Of a stretch of 64,000 nt of DNA, positions 1-11,728 are shown in pieces (positions within the stretch are counted from its first letter, which is position 1; the number at the start of each line of letters is the position of its first letter). Where the stretch lies: the NCBI GenBank assembly GCA_001632425.1, contig KV425615.1, forward strand, positions 125,830-189,829, read 5' to 3'. A model generated the notes under the pieces. The model saw only the letters and a program-made list of their open reading frames with translations, had not been told where the DNA came from and made no database searches. A program made the translations under genes and the position numbers. This stretch comes from Neolentinus lepideus HHB14362 ss-1 (Eukaryota; Basidiomycota; Agaricomycetes; Gloeophyllales; Gloeophyllaceae).

Positions 1-207
1 TAGCGATGCTGTATCAGACCAGGTGAGTTTCAGGTAGGCGCCTGTATTACGGACATTGGAGAAAAGAACAAGGTATACCGATTTCAGCAAGTAAGGAAGA
101 TACATCCGACTCGCGACCAGCATCGCACAATAGTGAGAAGCGCCCTAGTCCACATAGGCATAATGGTGGCCGCTCACCCTGATAGACTACGGAAAGAAAT
201 GGGTCCC
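1..207. other. Window edge, 3' flank of the oxidoreductase gene
   Basis: This stretch lies beyond the stop codon of the minus-strand oxidoreductase gene. It probably holds its 3' untranslated region. No coding, RNA or repeat signal is visible. Confidence 0.4.
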
Positions 208-1855
208 TCAATTCGACCTTCCAGCTGTCAGTCCTACCTTTCTCCTCACATCCTTTTCATACTCAATGCAATCCACGACTCTGCCCTCCTTCCTGCTAGA
301 CTCTGCAGCGAAGACAGTCAAATGACTCTTGACGACCTCATCAATGTTTGTGCCGACCATGTCTTGTTTACCAGCTTTCACAGCTTTCACAAAGGTTTTG
401 ATTAAACCGAGATCGCCCCCTCCATGGCCGCCGCCCTCGAGAGGGGGAGTGTGCAAGGTAGAAGTACCGGCACGGAAGTCTGTCACTGTGAAAGTCGACA
501 TATCGCCGACAATCTCGCCATACGTGAAATGCAACCGAGTCTGCCGTTCGCAAATAAGTGACGTAAAAGCAACCATGGTGAACGATGCGGTTGACCCGTT
601 GGAGAACTCGATGTTCACAACCTATGGAGATGGGGTGATATGTCTGCAGGGATGTCGGTTAGAAATACACCGCACCTGGTTATCGCAAACGTCATTTGCC
701 GATTCATATACACAGCGCCCATAAGGACCTTTCTCCAGGGCTTCGTGTATATTCTCGATGTCGGGAATTCCATCTACGATTGTAGATGCCGGCCAGCCCT
801 TCTCCCCATCGGTAACTGGATCAAGGTAGACTGCCGCATATCCCATGAAACCCGACATGATATGGAACCGCTTGGAAAAACGCACTTTTCTTTGCACTGT
901 AAGGGCAGGTTCGCTCACAGGGGCATTTGAGACACCGCTGAGCGTCAGCCGCAGCCGAAGGTTTGACATCTTTCCGGAAGTGCTTGAGAGAGCCGAAGGA
1001 TGAAGTTCGGATGGGCGTTGCAGGCGAAAACCAATTGCACAAGATATCTATGTCACTGAGAGTTAACCACCGAGTGTTGAATAATCAGTCAAGCTCAGCT
1101 ACGAAGATACTTTGACTACGCACTGACAACTCTTTGTCATAAGGGAAAACGAGCTCTCTTCCTCTTGTGCCCAGTTACCTCGCACATAAGAATGTGCGAA
1201 GTGAAAATATCCTATAGGCTCCACGTGTACCGCATTTATGAGCTCTCCTAGCGTTCCTGACCTCACTATTTCTGTAATTGCTTTGCTGTATGGTGAGTAC
1301 CTTAGCACTGGTGGATGCTGCTTAATATCATGGTTGTTACTTTGGAATCATGTTAACTTACCGTGGCCCATGCCAAAAATAATACCTGCTCGTTTCACGG
1401 CAGCCTCCATCTTCATTATATCCTCTAAGCTGGTAGCCATAGGCTTTTCGCATAGAATATGATATCCCTGCTCCGCAAAGGCTTCGACCACTTGCAGATG
1501 CATGTTGTCCTGCACGGCAACTACAACCGCATCTGCCAAACGATGCCCAATGGTCTTGATAGTCTCTGCTGAGGCTGCATGAAGTCCAGCCCAATCTCGG
1601 AATACCAAAGTCCCGTCGATGGAATACATCTGTGCAAAGAGCGCGCATGTATTTGGACGGGGCTCGGCCATTGCAACGATTTTGCATTTTGAAGGATTGG
1701 ACAGGGCATAAGCGGCATACGCCTGCCAGCAGAATCACAATCATTGTATAAGTGATTCACTGTACGTCCTATCGTCTTACCTGTCCTCGCTGCCCACATC
1801 CGATCACGGCAATCGTAACAGGACCAGAGTCGTCAATTCCTGTAGCATCACCCAT
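208..1855 (-). CDS. Gfo/Idh/MocA-family NAD(P)-dependent oxidoreductase
   Basis: Spliced minus-strand gene. The start at 1855 gives MGDATGIDDSGPVTIAVIGC, where the GCGQRG glycine-rich loop is the Rossmann dinucleotide-binding site. Later exons give the family signature around HILCEKPMATSLEDI (about 1400-1480), with the EKP motif typical of the active-site region, and a C-terminal alpha/beta domain ending in GRSN at 208. A mid-protein exon near 910-980 has a cysteine cluster, CLKCPCERTCPYSAKK. The family oxidises or reduces sugars, inositols or related small molecules, and the substrate cannot be told here. An in-frame ATG at about 1930 would add some 25 residues, but the chosen Met lies just ahead of the Rossmann strand. 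Exon borders are approximate. Confidence 0.85.
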
Positions 1856-3233
1856 AGCTCCTTGCAGTTGCCGGTCGAGATACTTAGGCAATTTATGACA
1901 GAGGGTCTCCATCTTGAATTGCAAAGGCATGATATATATACCACTCCAGATAAGCAATGAAGGTCTGGCGAATGTGCCGATCAAGTTTTGTGCGGCTCAA
2001 GCCTTCCAATCAGTACACACGCATTAGCGCACCCATTTATAATTACACAACTCCTAGCAGACCGAAATGAGATCCGATTTGCGATAAGTTAAATGACTTA
2101 CAATGACTTGCTATACTGACAGAAGTGTAATGATGAAAGCTGATGAAAGCCATGATGAATATTGGCGGTGTGGGAATTTCCACTGAAGTGTGACTGCACG
2201 ACTGCGCGTCGGTACACATCAAACTGTTTTGTATCATATATCGACGACGGCTCGGTGCTTTGCTCTAATTGTTGTGCTGCCATGCTCTGCTAGTCGACGG
2301 CTAGGTACTCACACCAAGTACAACACATTTTGCTGACTTTCCATCATCCTGCCCTCCGCCACCCTCTCTCTCAAGTTTTCGGTCATATCTCGAGTATTAT
2401 GCAACTGTTGAATGCTGGATCTTTTCGTACCTCATCTAGGCTATGGAGTGCAAGTGCAAGGCACGTTTATGGGGGATTAGTGGAGGATCTGAGATATAGA
2501 GTGATGCATATTGCTGAAGTTCCCGGCACCGCTGCCGCAGTTCCTTGTGTCCATCCTCTACCATTGGTGCATCAGGTGCACCTGCAACACACTGACGCAG
2601 AGTCGTTTGCGAGATTCAACAGTGTGCGTACGGCCGACTCGAGATCTGTCAGACTGCAGATTGTCTCGTTGGCTTTACTTGCCCACAGTCCCTCTTCTCC
2701 TTCGGGGGTTGACTGGTTTTTGGTTTAAGGTATGGTTTGGGAGGCAAGGCAAGGTCAGGATCCTTTCTTTTTTTCTTTTTTTGAATCCTGTTTATTGTCC
2801 CTAGGGTATGACCCTATGTTAGACATTACAAGCCGTATATCCATACTACATGTTCATCGTCCCATCAAATTAAAGGTCTGTGTAACATTCGCAGGATCCT
2901 TTTAGATGTCCTTAACTACTTCCTTTGTTGTTCACGCCATCATGTAGAGCTGTTCGAGATCGAGTGTGGAAGCGTTTTAACAGTAGTATATACGTGGTCG
3001 AAACAGGTCAGCCCTGACCAGAATATATACCTTTGGCTATCCTCCCCAATAAAAACATTGGGACTACTCATAGAATCTTGCACTTGCACTTGATAGCCTA
3101 GATGAAGTATGAAAATGTCCAGCATTAATGGTTGCATGTATCGACGTGCAAATACAAGTCGAGTATTTATGACAACGCCACGCCACCTAGTCCGCGACGC
3201 GTCTGTGGCGACCAAGCTTCGAAGGGTGCTTGC
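1856..3233. other. Intergenic stretch without a supported gene
   Basis: About 1.4 kb between the start of the oxidoreductase and the next plus-strand gene. A 132-codon plus-strand open frame at 2330-2728 has no recognisable domain and is not called. The stretch has a T-rich run near 2763-2784 and one ACGCGT hexamer at 3197-3202, about 32 bp before the next start codon. It probably holds promoters for both flanking genes. Confidence 0.4.
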
Positions 3234-4709
3234 ATGACACGTCTCCTCCCGCGCCTTTCGGAGAGTCTGCGAAGAGCCAAGGCTCGACTTCCTCGACGAT
3301 CCCCTGCCTCACCCAGAAGATGCAGAAAGAATACTGTACCGAAACCCATACTACCGCCTTTGGCTGCTGTCAGAGCACCCGGTCGTTCACAGTCCATCCT
3401 CGTAGATGAGCTCAATCCGATCGTCAACGCTAAAGCATTTGTACGACACAAATCACCACCACCGCGAATACAGAGGAATAATAGCCGGGATGGACGTGGA
3501 GAAATGAGCGATCAAGAAAAAGATTGGTGGTCCAGCCCTTATTGTGAGTCACACTTGCTTCCAGCAACTATTAGGCCAGGTATACTCCTGCTATTTAGTA
3601 CGCATGCTTTCAACTCCCATAAGGGTGTGCTTATCTACGGGTCGACACTTCCCCTCGGGTGAGTAACAATTCCGGTATCTGACGAGGACTTATTCATGTT
3701 CTTTCAGATTTCCTCGTGCGTGTGGGAGTGATGGAACAGCCCGGAACACATATACTACGTTCCAAGCATTATCTGCTTCCTGACGGTATAGAACATCCAA
3801 AGTTCAAAAAGCGAAGAGCAGCTATATCTGCATATGTCGTTTGCTGGAAGACCGCCATGGAGCAACTGATACATACAGGTTCGGACATAGAACATTCACT
3901 TATCATTCATGCTCAATTAGCTTTGTGCCATAGGCTCATACAAGCGACTATCCGGTCAGCCCATCGCTCACCCGAGGCTTACTGAACAAATAGGCCATTT
4001 ATTACGTCTTAGGGTTGTCCAGGAACTGGAACTCCTACTCCGCCGACTACGAACTAGACCGCAGCACTCGCATGATGCTCCTTTGATTCGCCGACTTACA
4101 CGAACTGAGTGGAAAGCGTTGAAGGAAACTGGAACTATTCCGCAGGAGAACGCCGTTGCTGTTATCGTGTGTCCTCCAGTCAACAGAGATCCCAAGACAA
4201 AAGCAAGGCCGGAACCGAAAATGACAGCTTCTCCTGAAGCAGATACACCAGGCAACCCTCCGTTTCGTCCGAAAAGAGAGCCGCCACCCTTGTCAAGGCT
4301 GTACCCGACCACGTCTTACAGCCTTGATGACCCTCCTGGTCTACTTCCTCAGGCTCGAGTTCCGCTATATAATAGTGCTGTCCTTTTCCCCGAACCTTCC
4401 CATCGTTCAGCATTTCACGCCCGTCTGATGTGCCTCTTATCTATTGAGAGGCGAGCTCGCTTTAAGGAAGCCATAAAGGTCAAGATCAGTGATGCAAGAG
4501 CAGGCTCTCCTGATGACTCTCAGAAAGATAGGGACCAGAAGGCGAGTCATGCATTTCTGCTATACTCTGGCTGGACGTCTCTAGAGAGAGCAGATGCCGT
4601 ATCATTAGCTATTGCATTGTGGAGGGTAAGGATGTGGGAGGGCGATACTTGTGCAAACTCGAAGGAATGGCACGCTGGAGGCTGGGAGGATCCTTCTTTG
4701 AGGCTGTAA
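3234..4709 (+). CDS. Unrecognised fungal protein, possible mitochondrial precursor
   Basis: A spliced gene is inferred from open frames joined across short introns. The first exon (from 3234) begins MTRLLPRLSESLRRAKARLP, rich in Arg, Leu and Ser and poor in acids, which resembles a mitochondrial targeting peptide. A middle exon (about 3708-3950) contains DGIEHPKFKKRRAAISAYVV. The last long exon (about 4000-4709) contains IRRLTRTEWKALKETGTIPQ followed by a proline-rich stretch and ends in DPSLRL. The peptides look conserved rather than random, but I do not recognise the family. It runs convergently toward PRE3, about 100 bp away. Start choice and exon borders are uncertain. Confidence 0.55.
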
Positions 4710-4811
4710 TTGTACTACGGGTCAGACGGCCTGCAATGACAATCGTCCCGCCGGTCGCTACATCGAAAGCAATCAAGGAGTATCCATGCATAACTAAAAT
4801 ACAGACGGTTC

Positions 4812-5802
4812 TTATGATTCGACAGTCATGGGTACAGGTGCATGTGGCTTCTCCTTGAATGCTGGCAACCCAAGCACTTCTTTACCCTCCCAGAACCTTG
4901 GTAGCTGATCGCCAGGTACGAACAATCGCTCCACGCCGTCGTCTGTGATTACGCACATACGAATGACGCCTCCGGATGATCCATCTCGAGACATTGCCAG
5001 AGCCAGCGCTACAAAGATGTGGGTTTGAATAAACATGGCGGGCTTGGATACACGTACTGTTCGTTACGAAGTTCACGGTTTCATCTCGTCCCCATCCTTC
5101 CTGGTACGTCGCATCGCAGTAGCCGTACACGTAGGTTGACCCGGACCCTATATGACTTGACCCTCCATCTTCTACGACTGAATATCGCAGAACTCACCTC
5201 CGATCGCCCATGGCTGTCTGAAAAGACCTCCACCAAGAGGAATGTTGTAGACACTGGGGCCCACGTCCTTGTCCCATCCAGCAACAATGATACCGGCACT
5301 GAGAGCATCCTTATTCTCGTAGCATAACTTTTGGAAGAGTGTGGCGGCGGTATGAACGGACGGTGGTTCACCATTCTGTTGACTATATCGTGGTAGTAGT
5401 TAGCACGTTGGCATTGTGAATCGATAGGATCAGTGGGGAACATACGTGTACATCTGCAGATAATAGTGAACAATATCTGCAACAGCCTGTGTGTCTGCAG
5501 CAGACCCCGAGCGGCAGCAGTATATGCGGTCGTGGACATAGGTTAGCTTGTCTGTGACACGGTTGGCCTTCAAGTACATCAGTAACTGTGTTATTCAGGC
5601 GATATCATAGACTCACGATGTAGCTCCCAGTGGTCGTTCGACTGTCTGCACCGACCACTACACCTCCGTCGAATTGGACTGCCATGATCGAGGTCTACTC
5701 CATATTAAGCGGGGTGACATTGGCGATAGCGAGCATGGTACTTACACCGAGGTTGACCTCTCCACTCTTCAGATGGCTGATATCCACATCGATATGGTCC
5801 AT
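4812..5802 (-). CDS. PRE3: 20S proteasome subunit beta1 (caspase-like active site)
   Basis: Encodes the beta1 catalytic subunit, which cuts after acidic residues inside the 20S core. Exon 1 (5746-5802) encodes a 19-residue propeptide ending [12 protein letters not shown]. Exon 2 opens at 5694 with [20 protein letters not shown], whose first Thr is the catalytic nucleophile after autocleavage, with the conserved Asp in GADSRT. The C-terminal part contains [20 protein letters not shown] and PGDQLP, diagnostic of beta1. The start at 5802 is the only ATG in frame; the upstream open frame begins with GTG. It is divergent from RPN12, with 154 bp between the two start codons. Length and motif order fit the family. 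Confidence 0.95.
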
Positions 5803-5956
5803 GGCAGTAGTCGTTGGTACAGGAAAGAGTGTCTGGAAGGTGTGATCACGGTGCAGTCGCGGTTCGGTGGCTGAAGATGACGCGTCTACCGACACGCGTC
5901 TCTCCTTCACTTCTATAGCTTGCTACCCATAGACAGCTCTCCCTATCCCGTGAAAC
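5803..5956. promoter_or_regulatory. Bidirectional promoter shared by PRE3 and RPN12
   Basis: Only 154 bp separate the start codons of two divergent proteasome genes. Two ACGCGT hexamers lie at 5880-5885 and 5894-5899, 14 bp apart from start to start, each followed by CT. A GGTGGCTGA near 5867 resembles the first part of the yeast proteasome-associated control element (GGTGGCAAA) but does not match it fully. Shared regulation is inferred from the layout. Confidence 0.6.
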
Positions 5957-7048
5957 ATGGCTTCATCATCTCAGCTTCCAGGTCTGTACAAAGATCTCCA
6001 GCGAGCCTTCGACTCGCGTCCCTGTGACCTTCAGAAATGCGGTCAACTTCTCGCCAAACTGAAGGTATTGGTCCAGAGACACTTTACTCCAACTCTCAAC
6101 AACTCTTAACTTGGACCCGCAAGGGCAGATTGGTCTCATTGAAGCCGGCCTCTTGCTTCCCCAGTCAACTGCCAAACTGGACGACTTGGTCGTAGCTCGT
6201 TCGTATCTCTTCACCTCGTACGGAGGTGGATGCTAATGGTATCTTATAGGTGACATCCTTGAGATCGGTGCAATAGCAAGCATTCGTGCGCAGGATGTTC
6301 CCTCCTTCGACAGATATTTCTCGCAACTTCAAACATTCTATAATGACTTCAGGTTCACCTGTCCACCCCCTTCCCTCAGCATTACCTAAATCCTGATCAT
6401 ATTCTCTAGTTCTGTCCTTCCCCCATCGAAACGGGAATATCCTATCCGGGGCCTCAACCTCATCCGCCTCCTCACGCAGAACCGCATCGCTGACTTCCAT
6501 ACGACGCTCGAGTCGCTCCCCCTTCCTGCCGACGAGATCAGCGCAAACCCGTACATTAGCCATCCAGTCAACCTCGAGCGGCGACTCATGGAGGGGAGCT
6601 ACAGCAAGGTTTGGCACGCGCGGGAGGAGGCCCCAATAGAGGAGTACAAGTTTTTCGTGGATAGTCTGATGGGGACCATCAGGTAGGTCTCAAGATTCAC
6701 ATCCATTTTTCGAAGTAGGACGGCGTGTTTGACTATGGATGATCCCAAGGAATGAGATTGCTAGTTGTGAGGAGACGGCATATGAAACCCTCCCTCTGAA
6801 GGACGCGGCAACTTTGTTGTTCTTCAGCAGTCAGTCTGAGCTAGTCAGGTTTGCACAAGAGGTTAGTCTCTCCGACCGTTCTCATTGCATCTGCTATTAA
6901 CGCTCTCGAATAGCGAGGGTGGCAAATTGATGTGGTCTCTGGAACAATCACATTTGCGAAGAAGGGCGAAGAGCGAGTGGAGATTCCCAAAGAGAAGCTG
7001 ATCTTAGCGGACTTGGCGTACGCACGCGAACTAGAGCAGATCGTGTAG
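5957..7048 (+). CDS. RPN12: 26S proteasome regulatory lid subunit Rpn12 (PSMD8)
   Basis: Structural subunit of the 19S lid, the last to join during lid assembly. The start at 5957 gives MASSSQLPGLYKDLQRAFDS. Downstream exons give IGLIEAGLLLPQSTAKLDDL, DVPSFDRYFSQLQTFYND, the conserved YPIRGLNLIRLLTQNRIADF and, in the PCI winged-helix region, a segment around DAATLLFFSSQSELVRFAQE and RGWQIDVVSGTITF. It ends in ARELEQIV at 7048. Several introns of about 50-60 nt interrupt it. It is divergent from PRE3 and convergent with PRE10, whose stop lies 104 bp away, so the lid gene sits between two core-particle genes. Confidence 0.95.
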
Positions 7049-7152
7049 TGGACTACATGGACTCTTTTATGTTTGTCTTCAAGGATGGTTTACCTTGTCT
7101 GCCTCCCAAAAGTCCGAACGATAATAAAGGGTCATAATCATACAATGCTAAA

Positions 7153-8218
7153 CTACTCGAAGTCTCCTTCGATCGCCTCCTTCGCCTTCCGCTCCGCCTC
7201 CTCCTTTAGGTCTTTCGGAACCGGGATAAACAAGCCCTTCGTTTCGTCGCCTATCCATGACATCTCCAGTTCGAACTCCTTCTCCTTATTATCTTCGTGC
7301 ACAGCATAAACACTGCCAAAGCATTCGTGAGTTACAGTAGTCAAGGATGATAATTTAGACGCACATCCTGGCTGCTTCTGTAACGGCTTCTCGCGTCGAC
7401 ATTTCAGCTAAATTCAACTTCTCCAGCTCTGTCTTGGCGAGCTGGCGGCCCTTGCCCACTGCAGCGCCGTGATATCCCTGATGAAGAAGTTTACATGATT
7501 GGAATTAGCGGTACGGTCGAGACAATACGGCTTACATAGAAAACACCACTCGGCTCAATCACGTATAGTGCAGGACCGTCTTTGTCAACTGCACCCACAA
7601 CGGTACTGATGCCGAATGGCCGAACGGAAGAATACAGCGTGTAAGCTTGTATGTACAGTCCTAGACGGCCCGCAATGGTCTGCGGCATACTTAGTGACCC
7701 CAAGTGATATATGGTGCTTATCACTTACTTTTAATGTTGGCGGGGACCGATAGGTGTCTCGGTGGTTCCCTGCTTCTTCCCGTGCTCTGTTAGCAATATG
7801 CCGCCCGTCCGCCAGGAACCCTGCTGATGCCTATTGAGAAGAGTGGGATGAGTCGTGGCGTACAGAAGTATCACAGCACTTACCAGTCCCATGTGCCGAT
7901 CTACTGTCTGGATCCGTCTGTTGGCACCAGGCACTAATAACTTTGAGTGGACCAAGTTCTCCACTGCAATCACGACACCATCCTTTACACGGAGTCCAAT
8001 GATGGTTCTATAACATATTCAATGACTAGGGCCGTAGCATGGCCCTGTTACTCACCCAGAGTTTTCTACTGCTTTGTTCGCGTATTCCACCTAATAAAGA
8101 CACATTCAGACCAGTCCATGATCGGACGTGTGATGCACTGAAGGCGAACCTGGAAAATACGGCCATCTGGAGAGTATGTGCTGGCCGAGAGATCGTAACC
8201 TGTACCGATGGATGTCAT
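7153..8218 (-). CDS. PRE10: 20S proteasome subunit alpha7 (PSMA3 type)
   Basis: Encodes an outer-ring alpha subunit of the 20S core. The start at 8218 gives [20 protein letters not shown] followed by IFQV, the [16 protein letters not shown] signature of alpha subunits, which caps the gate. Later exons give [40 protein letters not shown] and [20 protein letters not shown]. The C terminus has the lysine- and glutamate-rich tail of alpha7 ([20 protein letters not shown]). It is divergent from NUP82 with 167 bp between start codons. Confidence 0.95.
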
Positions 8219-8385
8219 GTTAGGTGGTGGTGTAGCAGAGATATAAAGTGTAGGAGAAGTCTTGAATAGGCGAACGCGCAAGCATGCCCGAAACGCGTCA
8301 GCCCATCAAGGAAACGTGACCTGTGCCAGGCGCGTCACTTCGAGAATCGAGTACGCCTCTGTTTGTGGCAGCCACACTCGAACCT
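8219..8385. promoter_or_regulatory. Bidirectional promoter of PRE10 and NUP82
   Basis: 167 bp between divergent start codons. One ACGCGT lies at 8293-8298, near the middle, with a GGCGCGTCAC about 35 bp further on. The in-frame codons upstream of the NUP82 ATG (from 8323) start with GTG and are taken as 5' untranslated sequence. Confidence 0.5.
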
Positions 8386-11361
8386 ATGGCGGCCTTTTCC
8401 TCTGTCATGGATGAAGACATTGACTGGACACCTGTTCTGAGCGACCATCCCATATTCCAGCCAAAAGATGAGGTGTCTAACGCGTCGAACAAGGGCAAAA
8501 TGTCTGCTTTGGAACTATCTACCTCGTCGTTCTCCAAGTACACACGCCTGGATCCGGGAGACGATGGCATGTCACCCTCGGGGAGACGACAGGTTATGGC
8601 GGCTAGGGATGGGGACTTGATTGTAGCGGTTGGAGAAGAGCTGAGGATCATGTCTCTTGGGGAGTCTAAGCTCCAGCCGAGCGCGAGGAAGTCTTACAAG
8701 GTGTGTCTCAGAAATGATAAAATACCAGACGATCTGTATCAACTGTAATCACAGGTTCTTTACACGCCAAATATTGCATTTGAGATAACCCAGCTAGCGG
8801 TGAATCTGAACGGAAAGCTGCTTGCGGTGGCGGGTGCATACCAGGTCGCAGTGGTAGTCCTTCCTAAACCTGGTTTCGCAAAACTAGTAACGCCCAGTGT
8901 AGACTGCAAGTACGATGCCTGGAATTTCTCGGTATTCACATCATTGACGGCTGTCTAGGTCGATCCAAGTAGGGCAGTTCTATCATGCCTCTGCTACGTC
9001 TATCCCTATAGCAAAAATTGAATGGCACCCTTGGGGCGAAGGAGGGTCTACATTACTCGTTATGACCGTAGATGGAAAACTCAGGGGAGTGGTAATAATA
9101 CTAGCGTCTCATTGCGCCGTGAATATCTAATGTTTCTGCAGGGAGTATGATGTATCTGTTGATCCTGAAGAGCCCCAGCAGATGCTGTCCTTCGTGCCTC
9201 AGAGAAAACGAAAATCTTACCTCGCCCAGGGCGAGGCCGAACGCGTGGTGGCCTCCTTCGCCCTGGGCAAAGGCAGGGGTGATTGGGGCCCTTTGACAGT
9301 CTACGCATTAATGAGGAGCGGGGACATATACGCGATCTCCCCCTACATGCCAGTCAACTCGTAAGCTCCTTTGTATCCTATTCTATACCGTGCTCTGACC
9401 CTGATTCAGGTCGATTCCCTCAGACTATGTTCACAGCCTTGACTGCTTCGTGGCCGCCAAACAACAACACCTGACACAGGAAGATGACAGCCCCGAGTCC
9501 ACAGCCCTCCACGCTATCTACGAATACCAGCGCAAATACGTCGCAGCACTCGTAAAGCAACTCCCATCAGAGCCGGCAGACCCAGCCGACACGCGACCTG
9601 TACATATGCACCCTCCTAACATCATCAAAATCAAGCCCGCTAGGCAGGGCCCCTTCCTTATGCAGCCAGCTCCAAGGGAGCTGGTCGATAGTGAAGACAT
9701 CAATGCCACGGATATTGCGTACCTTACGTTCGACGCCTTCGAAGATCACGGGGAAACGGAGACGGAGCGCTTGGGTATTGTGGCGGTGGCATATGAGGAT
9801 GGACGAGTGGACGTTTGCATGGACGTTGAAAAGATCGAGCCCAAATGGGATAACAAATCGGTATTTGCGCTTCGACCCTTTGTGTACGACTCTACTCACC
9901 TGCAACTCAAGAGAGTCGACCGTGGTCTGCCGATGCTCGCTGTATACGAGACCATCGACCTTGGTCTCCTGCCGATGCTCTCAAGACTCTCCTCGAAAGG
10001 CAAAGAGCACGACTCTAACGTGCCAATCAACCACCCAGTGCTCTTGGTGGACCCGATACATGAGGACGTGGTGTATGTCTATCATGCATTTGGTCTGCAT
10101 GTGCTGCACCTTGGGCCGGTGTTGCAGAGCCTCACGCAAGCGCTGAAAGGTGATGAGCAAGAGGTGGAGACTGCTGTGGGCAAGTCGGAGGCAATCGTGG
10201 TGCGGCCTATGTTGTCGACGTTCTCTGGAGAGCAGAAGCTAAGGTTAGTGTCTACTTGCACCACCGTTCATTGATTTGACTGATGATTTACTTAGATCGT
10301 CGAATCCTGTTATATCCGTCGTGATTCCAAGCAACATCTACCTCACTTCCGGCGTTTTTGTCTTAACATCTATGAGACAAGTCGTGTACATCCCCTTGAC
10401 GCTGGACATCGATGAGCCTCCAGAACCCTCCAAGGAGACACCTCTGGCAATTGAAGGGCCGAAAGACCTTTCCGTAATGAGATCTCCTGGAGGGCCACCT
10501 GCCTATGTCAGCCTGCTGGGTACTGAATTTTACGACCCTCCTTCAATTTTATCCAATTTCTCCGCCCTGCCACCCACTGCGCGGCCCACGCTCGCTCATC
10601 GGTCCGAGATGATAACGCCAGACATCCTTCGCTTCCTCGGAACAATCATCGAACATTTCACCCACCAGATAGGCGAAGTGCGAATAGCGCACAAGAATGC
10701 TGAAGCTCGGCACGAACTTCAAATTCAAGAGTATCAACGACAGCAGGAAAAACTGCAAGAGATGAATAACTTGTGCGGGCAGCTGAAAGGTGCGCGACAT
10801 AGTGCGACACTGGAGAGGGCGAGGAGGTTGCAGGAGGCGCAGAAGGCGCTTTTTGAGAGGCTAGATAGGACGCTGCAGGCGATGATGCGAAAGGTCTCGC
10901 CCGAACTGAATCAGCATGAAAGAAAATGGTTTGAGGAGCTGAAGAGGATGAAGGGTGAAGTTCTCGGGGCTACTCGGTATGACGAGGAGTCACTGTCTTC
11001 TCGCGTTAAGTTGGTTTGTGCTTCACTTTTTGTTATTGTTGCGTAGTATGCGGGACTGAATTGCGTGTTTAGTTGCGTCGGGAGTACGATAGATTGCTGC
11101 CCAATCTTAAGGAGCTGCAGGCAAAGGAGGTCCAGCGCAAGAGGAGACAAGCACAAAATAATCAAGGGCTTGGTGTCAGTCAGGCGTTCGAGCTTGGTGA
11201 ACGCTCCAATGAAGAGTATGTTCTGAGTCATACTTTAGAATATTATGCCTGACGAACGATTTTTCAGACGTTCTCGTATACATTCATTGGGGGACCAAAT
11301 ATCGCGACTCGCGACTCGACTTGACATTACTTTAGGACATGCGCCGCCTTTGAAAGACTAA
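8386..11361 (+). CDS. NUP82: Nucleoporin Nup82/Nup88
   Basis: Scaffold of the cytoplasmic Nup82-Nsp1-Nup159 assembly of the nuclear pore, needed for mRNA export. The start at 8386 gives MAAFSSVMDEDIDWTPVLSD. The N-terminal two thirds are a beta-propeller with segments such as VNLNGKLLAVAGAYQVAVVV, a joined exon reading SIQVGQFYHASATS...IEWHPWGEGGSTLLVMT, and VYALMRSGDIYAISPYMPVN. The C-terminal third (from about 10650) is a coiled coil rich in Gln, Glu, Lys and Arg, ending HAPPLKD at 11361. Nup82 binds Nsp1 through such a coiled coil, and NSP1 is the next gene downstream. No zinc finger or FG repeat is seen in this protein. Confidence 0.88.
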
Positions 11362-11728
11362 AGTTCTTGCTATTCTTGGTGTATATTTTTGTCGTCCAGC
11401 TGTATTTATACTTGTGCTACTACGTTCTGTGAACAGTGTGTCGCTGTCGTATCGGAATTGCGCTCATGAATGCATTGTGATCATATATATTTGTCCCGAT
11501 ATCAGTCGTTCGATCAGTACTTGAGGCTGCGTTCGGATGCATGTTGCCTGCAGGATGCCCCTTCAGCCAATCCAACGCTCGGAAAAGCACTGCCACACTG
11601 CCGTGCCGCGACCAACCGAACGGAGCCTGAGAATGTTGCGTGACAAGACGCGCTGCAGACGCGCCCCAGTCATTGTTGACGCGCCACAGCAGTCCTTCTC
11701 GGTCTCTATCACTGGACTTCTGCTCATC
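11362..11728 (+). promoter_or_regulatory. NSP1 upstream region with three ACGCGC motifs
   Basis: Intergenic region between NUP82 and NSP1. ACGCGC occurs at 11648, 11659 and 11679, that is 45-81 bp before the NSP1 start codon, with GACGCG common to all three. No gene is seen here. Confidence 0.4.

Noticed and set aside
2330..2728. A 132-codon plus-strand open frame
   Set aside because: It has no domain, no exon partners and ordinary composition. It is probably chance.
8323..8385. A longer N terminus for NUP82
   Set aside because: The extension starts with GTG. The first ATG in frame is at 8386.
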